Below, piece by piece: positions 1 through 7,419 of a DNA stretch of 26,304 nt. Made by a program: the position numbers and the translations under genes. Under the pieces are notes generated by a model that saw only the letters and a list, made by a program, of their open reading frames with translations, did not search any database and had not been told where the DNA came from. How positions within the stretch are numbered: the first letter of the stretch is position 1; every line of letters begins with the position of its first letter. Origin of the DNA: Dehalococcoidia bacterium UBA2160 (lineage in GTDB: Bacteria > Chloroflexota > Dehalococcoidia > Lucifugimonadales > UBA1123); NCBI GenBank assembly GCA_002328865.1, contig DCWO01000081.1, forward strand, positions 390 through 26,693, given 5' to 3'.

Positions 1-327
1 GTGTCTCAGTCCCCCTCTGACCGTTCATGCTCTCACACCGGTTACCCGTCTTAGGCTTGGTGGGCCATTACCCCACCAACTACCTGATAGGCCGCAAGCC
101 CCTCCCGAAGCGGCCGGAACCTTTCTTCTCCGCACCGGAGTGCGAAGAACGTACGGGGTATTAGACCCGGTTTCCCGAGTTTATCCCCCTCTTCGGGGTA
201 GGTAACTTACGTGTTACTCAGCCGTCTGCCACTAGCTAGGGGGCCGAAGCCCCTTCGCCCGTTCGACTTGCATGCATTAGGCGCACCGCCAGCGTTCGTC
301 CTGAGCCAGGATCAAACTCTATGTAAA
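1..327 (-). rRNA. rrs: 16S ribosomal RNA, 5' part (cut by window edge)
   Basis: Reading the minus strand from about 327 down to 1 gives the classic 5' end of bacterial 16S rRNA. The conserved AGAGTTTGATCCTGGCTCAG block (E. coli 8-27) lies at 320-301, followed by GACGAACGCTGGCGG and, at the left edge, the ACTGAGACAC block near E. coli 320-330. About the first 327 nt are present and the rest lies outside the window. The mature 5' end is inferred from the 7-nt offset known in E. coli. The stretch GCGGTGCGCCTAATGCATGC followed by AAGTCGAACG is compatible with Chloroflexota, but no alignment was run. The gene is transcribed away from the enoyl-CoA hydratase and has its own promoter at 372-400. Confidence 0.97.
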
Positions 328-371
328 TTGCGGTTGACTTCCACTATCCAGTTGTTAAGGTGCAAGAAGCA

Positions 372-400
372 ATGTTAGCCGATGGACGCCCTACTGTCAA
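372..400 (-). promoter_or_regulatory. Promoter for 16S rRNA
   Basis: On the minus strand a perfect -35 box TTGACA (400-395) is followed by a 17-nt spacer and a -10 box TAACAT (377-372). Transcription would start near 365, about 38 nt before the mature 16S end. That leader is short, so additional upstream promoters are possible. A weaker TTGAAT/TATTCT-like pair with a short spacer lies further upstream. No clear boxA antitermination site was found. Confidence 0.75.
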
Positions 401-494
401 GGCGTCTAACCTGCTTTTTCGGAACTGCGCCGACGTTCTTTACGCACGACTGTCTTCGTCGTACCGTCGACGCACTCATTGTACACTATCCGCG

Positions 495-523
495 TTGACA
501 CTCGACGCCGCACAGAATACACT
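495..523 (+). promoter_or_regulatory. Promoter for the enoyl-CoA hydratase gene
   Basis: TTGACA at 495-500, a 17-nt spacer, and TACACT at 518-523 form a near-consensus housekeeping promoter on the plus strand. The predicted start near 530 gives a leader of roughly 105 nt before the ATG at 636. It faces away from the 16S promoter, so 328-635 is a divergent control region. The open frame reaching back to 360 crosses both promoters, which argues against the long N-terminal extension. Confidence 0.75.
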
Positions 524-635
524 CGCGCTGACGGATTCAAGCGGAATGCTCAGGTCAATCATGATGCATTTCCGGCTGCCAACGATCCCGGAGACGACGC
601 TTGGTCCCACCCATATGCAGTCAACGGAGCGCACT

Positions 636-1421
636 ATGGTCATATCGACATCCACCGTCCTATACGAAAAGAAAAACAACGTCGCATACATTACCCTGAA
701 CCGGCCCGATTCGCTCAATGCCTTGAACCGGGAGCTGAGCGGTGGTTTGGTGGAGGCGATCGAAGATTTCCGAGACGATCCGGAGATGCAACTCGCTGTT
801 GTCACCGGCGCGGGCGGACGAGCCTTCTCGGCTGGCATGGATCTGAAAGAACGCGCGAGCCTCGACTCCGCCGGCGATCGTCGCGTCGGCGCCACTACGG
901 GATTGACCTGGGCGGACAGAGGCGTCTTCAAGCCCATCATCGCGGCCATCGACGGGTTTTGTGTGGCGGGAGGTCTCGAAGTCTCGCTGCAATGTGACAT
1001 TCGTGTCGCCACCAAGAAGTCTCAGTTCGGACTTCCCGAACCTCGTTGGAGCATCCTGGCCGGATACGGGCTGCACAATCTTTCGCGCATGGTCCCGCTG
1101 GGCGAGGCGCTCTACATGCAGCTCACGGGACGCCGGATCGATTCCGATCGCGCCTACCGCATCGGCCTCATCCAGGAAGTCGTAGAGGACCGGGACGCCC
1201 TCTTCAAGGAAGTCGACCGAATCGCAGAAGAGATCAAGATGTGCGCTCCGCTGGCGGTGCAGTCCATCAAGCGAATCGTCTACCAAGGGCGTAATCTACC
1301 GGTCGAGTATTCGATGAAGCTCTCGGGCCCCATCGCCCAGATCGTGGGCGACACCGAGGACGCCATCGAGGGGCCGAAGGCGTTCTCGGAGAAACGCAGG
1401 CCCCAGTGGAAAATGAGGTAG
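636..1421 (+). CDS. Enoyl-CoA hydratase/isomerase (crotonase family), canonical catalytic residues
   Basis: A 261-residue crotonase-fold protein, the usual family length. Family members hydrate or isomerise 2-enoyl-CoA thioesters in beta-oxidation and related degradation pathways. The oxyanion-hole segment FSAGMDLKE and the segment AGGLEV are present. Glu115 (GGLEV) and Glu135 (GLPEP) are exactly 20 residues apart and correspond to Glu144 and Glu164 of rat crotonase, so hydratase chemistry is plausible. The start is placed at ATG 636 because GGAG at 626-629 sits 6 nt upstream; an open frame extends back to 360 but runs through two promoters and has no family homology visible to me. The downstream TPP enzyme begins 110 nt later and may be co-transcribed. 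The exact acyl-CoA substrate cannot be read from sequence. Confidence 0.92.
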   Translation: MVISTSTVLYEKKNNVAYITLNRPDSLNALNRELSGGLVEAIEDFRDDPEMQLAVVTGAGGRAFSAGMDLKERASLDSAGDRRVGATTGLTWADRGVFKPIIAAIDGFCVAGGLEVSLQCDIRVATKKSQFGLPEPRWSILAGYGLHNLSRMVPLGEALYMQLTGRRIDSDRAYRIGLIQEVVEDRDALFKEVDRIAEEIKMCAPLAVQSIKRIVYQGRNLPVEYSMKLSGPIAQIVGDTEDAIEGPKAFSEKRRPQWKMR

Positions 1422-1531
1422 ACGGCTCTAGCGAGCAACAGACCAGAACGGCGATTCGGGCTACAAACGCTCCGCCCAATGCAAAACACCGCCGTCAACC
1501 AGGAGCGTAGAGGAATGACAGGAGGCCACCG

Positions 1532-3220
1532 GTGACTCAGATTGAAGGATCGGACCTTGTCGCGATGTCTATTGAGAGGGAAGGGGTCAAGACCGTTTTC
1601 GGTGTGCCGGGCGGTCCGATCGTCGAGATTCTAGGGTTTGCTTCCCAGAAAGGAATCAGGCCCATAGGCGTCCGGCACGAGCAGGCCGCCACGTTCTCTG
1701 CCGCTGCGTACGGCTACGTTCGGAACGAGGTCGGTGTGTGCGTAATCGCAGCGGGTCCAGCCGTGACCAACTGCGTGACCGGTGCTCACGTTGCATTCGA
1801 CAACTGCATGCCGCTGGTGATTCTGGGCGGCTCCGGACCGCAAGGCGGTCGCTATTCGGGCACGTTCCAGGAAACCGACAACGTCCCGATGTTCCGAGGC
1901 ATCACCAAGATGTCGGTGCAGATCGACAGTGCCGAGCGCATCCCTTACTTCATGAGCATGGCGTTCCGCAAAGCCAAGAGCGGCAGGCCAGGCCCCGTTT
2001 ACCTCGACATGCCGTCCGACATTCTTTCGGCGATGGTTGAAGAAGAAGACGTGGAATGGCCGGAGGGATACTTCACCGGCGCGAAGCCTCAGGCCGACCC
2101 CGAAGACGTGAAGCGTGCAGCGGAGTTGCTGATGAACGCCGAACGCCCGGCGATGATTATCGGCAAAGGCGTGCGATGGGCCGATCCGGGAGACCAACTC
2201 AAAGAGCTTGCCGAAACCTTGGGCATGCCTTTCATGACATCGCCGATGGGTCGCGGGTTCGTCCCGGACGATCACCCGCTGAGCATGGGCGCCGCGCGAA
2301 GCAACATCATGCGGGGCGCGGACGTGGTTCTGGTCGCTGGCGCGAGGTTGAACTGGATGTTCGACTTCGGCAAACGGTTCGCACCGGACGCCAAGATCAT
2401 ACATATCGACATCGAGCCCGAAGAGATCGGCGCCAATCGTGCGACCGAAGTAGGCTTGGTGGGCGATGCAGGAGCGGTGCTGAAGCAGCTCCTGACCGAG
2501 ATGGAAGGCAAAACTGAAGGCATAGCCGATCGCGCCGAAGAGGGACCTTGGCTGTCAAGTTTGCGCGAAAAAGCAGAGTCCAACGGGAAGTCGCTCGAAC
2601 CCCTGTTGAACTCCGACGCCAAGCCGATTCGGACTTATCGGATGATGAACGAAATCCAGAACGTCTTCCCCCGCGATACGATCTACACCGTCGACGGGCA
2701 GATCACGCTCGCGACCGGACGCCAGGTGTTGCCGAGTTACACACCGGCGAGCCGCCTCAACGCGGGGACAAACGGCTGCATCGGCGTCGGAATTCCTTTC
2801 GCGGTAGGCGCCAAGATCGCGCGACCCGACGTGCCAGTCGTGAGCGTTAATGGCGACTGCGCATTCGGGTTCAACGGCATGGAGATGGAGACCGCGGTGA
2901 GGCACAACGCGCCGATCGTGTTCATCGTCAACAACAACGGCGGCATCGTTGGCGGAACCATGGAAGCCAAAATGGGTCTGCCCGAAGGATATGAAGAGCG
3001 CGTGGCGCGATACACGCCGGACATTCGTTATGACAAGATCGTCGAGGCGTTCGGAGGCCACGCGGAAAGCGTCACTGACCCTGACGAGCTTCGCCCAGCT
3101 CTGGAGCGAGCGTACCAAGCGACTCTGGAAGGCAAAGTCGCCTGCGTCAACGTCGTCACCGAGCCCATGGAGTTGGCTGTCACCGCCGATACCCGGGGCA
3201 GCACCATCATGGGCTACTAG
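1532..3220 (+). CDS. TPP-dependent 2-hydroxyacyl-CoA lyase / oxalyl-CoA decarboxylase-like enzyme
   Basis: A 562-residue thiamine-diphosphate enzyme with the three-domain layout of the acetolactate synthase superfamily. The N-terminal domain carries GVPGGP and the cofactor-activating Glu50 in RHEQAA. The C-terminal cofactor-binding block reads GDCAFGFNGMEMET (from 441) with NNNGGI downstream. The GD-x-AFGF-x-GMEMET form resembles oxalyl-CoA decarboxylases and 2-hydroxyacyl-CoA lyases rather than acetolactate synthase, and GTFQETDN matches the lyase-type GAFQE segment more than the YEE of oxalyl-CoA decarboxylase. Lyases of this family cleave a 2-hydroxyacyl-CoA to formyl-CoA and an aldehyde. 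Cys443 replaces the usual Gly/Ser after GD. GTG 1532 is chosen because GGAGG (1521-1525) lies 6 nt upstream. An acetolactate-synthase-like role is the alternative. Confidence 0.85.
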   Translation: MTQIEGSDLVAMSIEREGVKTVFGVPGGPIVEILGFASQKGIRPIGVRHEQAATFSAAAYGYVRNEVGVCVIAAGPAVTNCVTGAHVAFDNCMPLVILGGSGPQGGRYSGTFQETDNVPMFRGITKMSVQIDSAERIPYFMSMAFRKAKSGRPGPVYLDMPSDILSAMVEEEDVEWPEGYFTGAKPQADPEDVKRAAELLMNAERPAMIIGKGVRWADPGDQLKELAETLGMPFMTSPMGRGFVPDDHPLSMGAARSNIMRGADVVLVAGARLNWMFDFGKRFAPDAKIIHIDIEPEEIGANRATEVGLVGDAGAVLKQLLTEMEGKTEGIADRAEEGPWLSSLREKAESNGKSLEPLLNSDAKPIRTYRMMNEIQNVFPRDTIYTVDGQITLATGRQVLPSYTPASRLNAGTNGCIGVGIPFAVGAKIARPDVPVVSVNGDCAFGFNGMEMETAVRHNAPIVFIVNNNGGIVGGTMEAKMGLPEGYEERVARYTPDIRYDKIVEAFGGHAESVTDPDELRPALERAYQATLEGKVACVNVVTEPMELAVTADTRGSTIMGY

Positions 3221-3256
3221 CCACCTCGGTTCGGTCCATTTCAGGCAAGACTGAAC

Positions 3257-3288
3257 AGCGGGGCCGCTCCTACATGAGCGGTCCCGTT
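3257..3288 (+). terminator. Hairpin terminator after the TPP enzyme
   Basis: A 13-bp stem (AGCGGGGCCGCTC at 3257-3269 against GAGCGGTCCCGTT at 3276-3288, with two G-U pairs) closes a 6-nt loop, 36 nt after the stop codon. No good T-run follows, so it may be a weak or Rho-assisted terminator, or simply a stabilising 3' hairpin. Confidence 0.55.
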
Positions 3289-3540
3289 CGCGTTGGCTAT
3301 GTCGTGAACGATGTATCTGGGAACGCTGGCGCTGATCGTTTTGCGTTGCTTGATCGACCGGTCCTCGTCAGTCGGACAAAACCATTTCCGGTCCGCGACG
3401 ATCTTGAGTTACTGCGATTGTCGTGCCCGGTTTATCGCTTCCGATTTCTTCACCAGTTTGAGTTGGTCGCATATTGATGACTCCGTAGACACTGCCGGAT
3501 ATCAACTTCGAGTCAGCTGTCACGCAGCCTGGGAGGAATA
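3289..3540. other. Non-coding stretch before the lipoprotein gene
   Basis: Together with 3221-3288 this makes a 320-nt gap between genes. Past the hairpin I see no convincing coding frame: the open frames here start inside the hairpin or lack ribosome sites. No clear TTGACA/TATAAT pair is visible. A promoter for the lipoprotein presumably lies here but cannot be pinpointed. The last bases (GGGAGG, 3531-3536) are the ribosome site of the next gene. Confidence 0.5.
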
Positions 3541-4707
3541 TTGGGCCGCTGCCGATCAGTGTTGTTTTGGGCATGGGCATTAATGACACTCGCATTGACG
3601 GCCGCCGCATGCCAATCGAGTCCAGCCGCAAGTCCAACCGCGATTCCCGCGGCGAATCCAACTCCGATTCCCGCCGCGAGTCCAACTGCGATCCCGACTC
3701 CGGTGACCGATCTGAGGATCGTAGAGTTAGACCCAGAGTATCCGCCATCTGCCGTATCCGGTGAGAGATACGTCAGCTTGGGCCTGGACCGCGAGTTCTA
3801 TCTTGGGAACATCAGCACCGGAGAAACGCGCCAACTCACTACGGATGGACACCGGAAACGTGAACCAGCCATCTCCGGAGACCACGTTGCATGGACCGAC
3901 CAGCGCCGACAACTAGTCCTGGATAATTCCTCCCGCGTCACTGCCGAAGACACCGCCGACGACATCTTCTTGCTAAACCTGGAGATGGGCGAACAGGAGC
4001 GCATAACCGACGTGCCCGCCAATCGCCGCTATCTGCGGATGTCTGGCCGCCGGTTGGTATGGATGGACAACCGGAACGAACTCGAAGAGCACTACACTTA
4101 CTTCGATATCTACGCCTACGACATAGTCACGGGCCAGGAGTTTCCCGTGGCAGTCGCGCCAGGGGCTCAAAGCAATCCGGCGATCTATGGCGACACGGTG
4201 GTGTGGGAAGACAACCGGAACAGCCCGATCAAAGGAGCCTCAAAGTCAGATTGCACCGGCTGCCCCGAAAACAAGGTCGACATAAACTTGTACGATTTCG
4301 CGACAGGAGAGGAGAAACCCGTAATCGAATCGGGGTCGTTCAATGGAAGTCCTTCAGTCTACCAGGATTTCATAGTATGGGAAGGATTTCTACCAGGGCG
4401 TGCCGCGACAATTTACCTGCTCGATCTCAGGACGGGTGAGAGACTCCAAATTGCTGAGACTTCGGGGCGCATGACCAAGCCTTTGGTTACTGACCACCAT
4501 GTCGTGTGGACCGTAAGGACGGCGTGCGACGTGCGCCCAACAACAAGACAAGGCGCGGGCGCCTTCGCCCGCGACTTGAACACCGGCGCTTTGCTGCAAC
4601 TGTCCGACTATGTGGAACCCAAGGTGATAACCGAAGCGAATGTTGCGCTGGTAACCGAGGGTTGCTTCATTCCTCAGAGGGTGTTCGCGGTCTTCCTGGA
4701 CGGATGA
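3541..4707 (+). CDS. Secreted lipoprotein with TolB-like beta-propeller repeats
   Basis: 388 residues. The N-terminus is a lipoprotein signal: hydrophobic stretch at residues 7-20, then LTAAAC with the lipidation Cys24. A Pro/Ala/Ser/Thr linker (29-55) contains three 8-residue repeats. The rest is a series of blades with a recurring pattern of GDHVAWTDQR type, seen again as GRRLVWMDNRNE, GDTVVWEDNRNS, QDFIVWEGF and DHHVVWTVR, alternating with DLxTGE-like strands. This resembles TolB-like or cell-surface propellers that bind proteins or sugars outside the membrane; no catalytic residues are evident. The start is TTG 3541 with GGGAGG at 3531-3536. The ligand is unknown. Exported location is well supported; a specific function is not. 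Confidence 0.8.
   Translation: MGRCRSVLFWAWALMTLALTAAACQSSPAASPTAIPAANPTPIPAASPTAIPTPVTDLRIVELDPEYPPSAVSGERYVSLGLDREFYLGNISTGETRQLTTDGHRKREPAISGDHVAWTDQRRQLVLDNSSRVTAEDTADDIFLLNLEMGEQERITDVPANRRYLRMSGRRLVWMDNRNELEEHYTYFDIYAYDIVTGQEFPVAVAPGAQSNPAIYGDTVVWEDNRNSPIKGASKSDCTGCPENKVDINLYDFATGEEKPVIESGSFNGSPSVYQDFIVWEGFLPGRAATIYLLDLRTGERLQIAETSGRMTKPLVTDHHVVWTVRTACDVRPTTRQGAGAFARDLNTGALLQLSDYVEPKVITEANVALVTEGCFIPQRVFAVFLDG
3625..3696 (+). repeat. Three 24-bp tandem repeats encoding the lipoprotein linker
   Basis: Three imperfect 24-nt units encode AASPTAIP, AANPTPIP and AASPTAIP (residues 29-52 of the lipoprotein). The variation is mostly at codon third positions plus two amino-acid changes. The unit length is a multiple of three, so copy number could change without breaking the frame, altering only the spacing between lipid anchor and propeller. 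Confidence 0.85.
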
Positions 4708-5062
4708 TTCGAGTATCGCCCGCGTGCGTCGTATCCCGATCGGCACTCCAGATTCGCTGATTCAATGTTGGACGACGCTTGAGATGTCTCGTCCCAGGCG
4801 TTGCGCACGGCTCTGACCGGCGTGCAATCGGCGCCTGTTGGCACAGATCAGAGTTGTTTTCGGTTGTCTGTATCCGGGTATCGCCGGTTCGTCTGGCTAT
4901 CGCTGGCCGGTGACGATGGATGCCCTCAACGATCCTTCGTCGCTCCGCTTCCAGTGCAGGCGCCTACTCAATGTCACGGCTGCCACCCCAGAACATCGAA
5001 GATCGATGCCATAAGCTATGAGTCAGCAGTGTGTGATCGCGTTTCCGGGGAGATGCCTGCGC
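4708..5062. other. Non-coding stretch, no feature recognised
   Basis: About 355 nt between the lipoprotein and the next small gene. A plus-strand frame from 4801 crosses it, but it overlaps the small membrane protein in another frame, has no ribosome site and reads as low-complexity Arg/Cys-rich translation. I see no terminator with a T-run and no near-consensus promoter. Confidence 0.4.
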
Positions 5063-5344
5063 ATGAGATTTGGTGTCCTTGCAATACTGGGCGTCACGTT
5101 ATTGATGGCCGTGATGGCTTTGGCGATGGCGGTCGGTGGAACTCTCTTTGGAGGCGACACGTCCGACATTGCCGGCGTTCCCGGCAGCGGACAGATCTTC
5201 GAAATCGAGGTAGGACCGGATAGCTGTCTGAGGATAGGATTCGATCCGGGCGACACCAGCAGTTATTGCCTCGAAGACGTCGAAACCGAACTCCCACCTG
5301 AGATGATCGGCACTGTGTCACGCGAGCCCGCCGACCCGCCTTAA
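5063..5344 (+). CDS. Small signal-anchored or secreted protein of unknown function
   Basis: A 93-residue protein. Residues 2-29 form one long hydrophobic segment beginning MRFGVLAILGV, consistent with an uncleaved anchor or a signal peptide. The remaining ~60 residues are acidic and polar with two cysteines (in DSCLRIGF and SSYCLED), which could form a disulfide outside the cell. I do not recognise the family. ATG 5063 is preferred because GGGGAG lies at 5047-5052; an in-frame ATG at 5018 would add 15 residues but has no ribosome site. The hairpin at 5369-5398 follows the stop. It sits between two other envelope genes. Confidence 0.55.
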   Translation: MRFGVLAILGVTLLMAVMALAMAVGGTLFGGDTSDIAGVPGSGQIFEIEVGPDSCLRIGFDPGDTSSYCLEDVETELPPEMIGTVSREPADPP

Positions 5345-5368
5345 ACGACGCCGATTTTGAACCGTTTC

Positions 5369-5398
5369 CGTGGTAGATGCCCACTCTGGGCCACCACG
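5369..5398 (+). terminator. Hairpin after the small membrane protein gene
   Basis: CGTGGT (5369-5374) pairs with ACCACG (5393-5398) and GCCCA (5379-5383) with TGGGC (5387-5391), around a CTC loop, with a 4-nt bulge on one side. It begins 25 nt after the stop. There is no T-run, so termination is only a suggestion. Confidence 0.4.
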
Positions 5399-5519
5399 CC
5401 CCCTATGATCGACTCCACTCCCGACCGGTTCGTTTCAATCTGGATTTTCGCCCAGTGGGCTTGCGCGCATCCGATGTGAGCAGGTCTTCCCCAATTATGT
5501 TGTGCAGCCTCAACCGCGG

Positions 5520-5548
5520 TTGACTGACCCGAAAGGCGTTGCTACACT
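5520..5548 (+). promoter_or_regulatory. Promoter for the zinc-ribbon membrane protein gene
   Basis: TTGACT (5520-5525), a 17-nt spacer and TACACT (5543-5548) form a strong housekeeping promoter. The start of transcription would fall near 5555, only ~24 nt before the ATG at 5579 and inside the hairpin at 5551-5567. Confidence 0.75.
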
Positions 5549-5550
5549 CG

Positions 5551-5569
5551 CCCCATCACTGATGGGGGG
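5551..5569 (+). promoter_or_regulatory. Leader hairpin overlapping the ribosome binding site
   Basis: CCCCATC (5551-5557), loop ACT, and GATGGGG (5561-5567) form a perfect 7-bp hairpin. The only ribosome-site candidate for the gene at 5579 is the G-run 5564-5569, which is part of the right arm. If the transcript includes the left arm, the stem would hide the site; if it starts a few bases later, it would not. This is a structural observation; regulation is inference. Confidence 0.5.
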
Positions 5570-5578
5570 CACCGCTAA

Positions 5579-6445
5579 ATGCGAAGGTTTTGCCCGAATT
5601 GCGGCCAGCCAGTCTCGATCGAGGCAAGCTTTTGTCGGTCATGCGGATCGACCTTGGCCGACCAACCCGAGGTCCAATCCGAGACTGACGCTGTAGATGA
5701 CGCCGAACGCATCCCCGAACGCGACCTGGGACAGCTCGTCTCCGAGACGTTCACTCTCTACCGAAACCACCTCTGGCCATTCGTCATAATCGCCATGGCG
5801 CCCCAGCTTGTCAGCATGGTGGCGTCGTTCACACCTTTGGCGTTGTCGATGGCATTGACGGTCGTTGCTCTTGTGGTTTCGATTCTCGCCAACGGAGCTT
5901 CGATTCACGCTGTCGCCCAGGCGATGTCAACGAGCAAGGTGGACGTGGAACTCTGTTTCAAGCAGGCTATCTTGAAGTCCGCCAACCTGATCGTCGGCCT
6001 GATCATCGTCATGGCGGCTCTCGTTGGCGCAGCCATTCTGATAATCATCGTGGTCGGGATCCCACTCTTGTTCTACCTTTTAGTGATTTGGATCTTTTTC
6101 GCACAGGCGGTGATGCTCGAGGGCGATACGCCGATCTCTGCACTCGGGCGCAGCCGTTTCCTCGTTCGAGGGAACTGGTGGCGAGTGTTCGGGATAGGTA
6201 TCGTGTACGCTTTGATTGCAATCGGAATGGCGATTCCGATTGGTATCGTGGTCGGAATATTGACCCTGTTTTCGAGTCCTGCTGCGCTTCTCATCGGACC
6301 AGTTCTTTTCGCATTCATCTTCCCGGTCCCATACATCGGTTTGACCCTGCTTTATATGGATATACGAGTCCGAAACGAAGGCTACACGTTGAGAACCCTG
6401 GCCGATCAGTTGAGGCGAGCGAGCGCTGAAGCCCGCCGAATCTGA
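5579..6445 (+). CDS. Zinc-ribbon multi-pass membrane protein
   Basis: 288 residues. The N-terminus is a zinc ribbon: Cys5-x2-Cys8 and Cys19-x2-Cys22, each followed by Gly (CPNCG, CRSCG). An acidic linker (about 30-50) leads to a membrane domain from residue ~65 with roughly five or six hydrophobic helices, including a long run around AILIIIVVGIPLLFYLLVIW. The domain resembles the membrane part of glycerophosphodiester phosphodiesterase-type proteins (DUF-type, poorly characterised), with no phosphodiesterase catalytic domain present. The segment ALGRSRFLVRGNWWRVFGI before the fifth helix is typical of these. Function is unknown; a role in membrane or cytoplasmic-face assembly is a guess. It is expressed from the promoter at 5520-5548, and the next gene follows after 25 nt. 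Confidence 0.8.
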   Translation: MRRFCPNCGQPVSIEASFCRSCGSTLADQPEVQSETDAVDDAERIPERDLGQLVSETFTLYRNHLWPFVIIAMAPQLVSMVASFTPLALSMALTVVALVVSILANGASIHAVAQAMSTSKVDVELCFKQAILKSANLIVGLIIVMAALVGAAILIIIVVGIPLLFYLLVIWIFFAQAVMLEGDTPISALGRSRFLVRGNWWRVFGIGIVYALIAIGMAIPIGIVVGILTLFSSPAALLIGPVLFAFIFPVPYIGLTLLYMDIRVRNEGYTLRTLADQLRRASAEARRI

Positions 6446-6470
6446 AACACAATCGTAGGAGGTATGAACA

Positions 6471-6965
6471 TTGGCGACTCAACCTGAAACCCTGGTTACC
6501 GAAGAAATGGTCCAGCGAAAAGGGGTGTTCAGCGAACCGCGCGTCGCGCCTCCAATCGCGCTTTCGGACATCCGCAAGTGGGGCATCGCGGTCTACTGGC
6601 CCGAAACGCCCCCCAAGTTGCACTGGGACGAAGACTACGCGCGCACGACGCGGCACGGCGGCGTGATCGCTCCTCTGGATTTCAACCCATTCGCCTGGCC
6701 GATCGATCGCGAGCCGCCAACTTCAGGCAGGGCGACCGCAGCGGGCGCAGGCGTCGGCACACGCGGCATGAACGGCGGTCAGACAGAAGAGTACTACGCG
6801 CCGATGAAATCCGGGGACGTTATCTCGTCGACAACCGGCTTGACCGAATGGACGGAGCGCCAAACCCGACTGGGACTGACCCTATTCACGACAACCGAGA
6901 CACGCTGGACCAATCAGGACGGCGAGCTCGTCAAGGTCAAAAAATCCATCGGCATTCGTTACTAA
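6471..6965 (+). CDS. MaoC-like N-terminal hot-dog dehydratase subunit (FAS1-DH type)
   Basis: A 164-residue protein resembling the N-terminal MaoC/FAS1 dehydratase domain (PF13452-like): WDEDYARTTRHGGVIAPLDFNPF is the recognisable region, with GDVISSTTGLTEWTERQTRLG downstream. In this family one hot-dog subunit usually pairs with a second carrying the catalytic motif, and together they hydrate or dehydrate acyl-thioesters. The partner is the next gene, 16 nt downstream. TTG 6471 is chosen because AGGAGG (6457-6462) lies 8 nt upstream; the ATG at 6464 is in another frame. The substrate is unknown; neighbouring acyl-CoA genes suggest a fatty-acid or alicyclic acid degradation role. Confidence 0.8.
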   Translation: MATQPETLVTEEMVQRKGVFSEPRVAPPIALSDIRKWGIAVYWPETPPKLHWDEDYARTTRHGGVIAPLDFNPFAWPIDREPPTSGRATAAGAGVGTRGMNGGQTEEYYAPMKSGDVISSTTGLTEWTERQTRLGLTLFTTTETRWTNQDGELVKVKKSIGIRY

Positions 6966-6981
6966 AGGATCGGAGACAGAC

Positions 6982-7419
6982 ATGTCCTACAACGTCTACT
7001 GGGAAGACATCGAAGTCGGCGCCGAGATCACGCCCTGGTCGCGCAAGACCGATTTCATGAACTGGAACCGTTACGCCGCGGTCAACGACGAGTTCGTCTA
7101 CATTCACATGGACGATGTCGCCGGCCGAGCAGCGCTGAACGAAGCCGGAGCCTTCGGCATGGGCAACCTTCGTTTCGCCTACCTGCACAACATGCTTCGC
7201 GACTGGGCAGGCGACGAGGCGCAGATCCGAAAAGTGGGATGCCAGTATCGGTCCATCAACCAGAAGGACGATGTCCTGACCTGCACCGGCGTGGTCACGG
7301 ACAAGCGCGTCGAGGACGGCGAGCACCTGATCGACCTCAAAGTCGACGTTGTCGATCAAGACGGCAAGTCCACCGCCCCCGGCGAGGCTACGGTCGCATT
7401 GCCGACACGCGGCGAATAA
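6982..7419 (+). CDS. MaoC-like hot-dog subunit, probable partner of the preceding gene
   Basis: 145 residues, a single hot-dog domain. The hydratase-2 region reads NDEFVYIHMDD, which keeps the catalytic-type His and the following Asp but has one more residue between the first Asp and His than the classic GDxNPxH motif. GGAG at 6972-6975 precedes ATG 6982. Tight spacing with the upstream subunit suggests a heterodimeric enoyl-CoA hydratase or dehydratase acting in the cytoplasm. A small stem (AGACT/AGTCT, 7419-7432) directly follows the stop. The specific substrate is not readable from sequence. Confidence 0.8.
   Translation: MSYNVYWEDIEVGAEITPWSRKTDFMNWNRYAAVNDEFVYIHMDDVAGRAALNEAGAFGMGNLRFAYLHNMLRDWAGDEAQIRKVGCQYRSINQKDDVLTCTGVVTDKRVEDGEHLIDLKVDVVDQDGKSTAPGEATVALPTRGE

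Noticed and set aside
360..635. N-terminal extension of the enoyl-CoA hydratase back to GTG 360
   Set aside because: It spans both the 16S promoter and the gene's own promoter, has no ribosome site at 360, and adds no recognisable domain; ATG 636 has GGAG 6 nt upstream.
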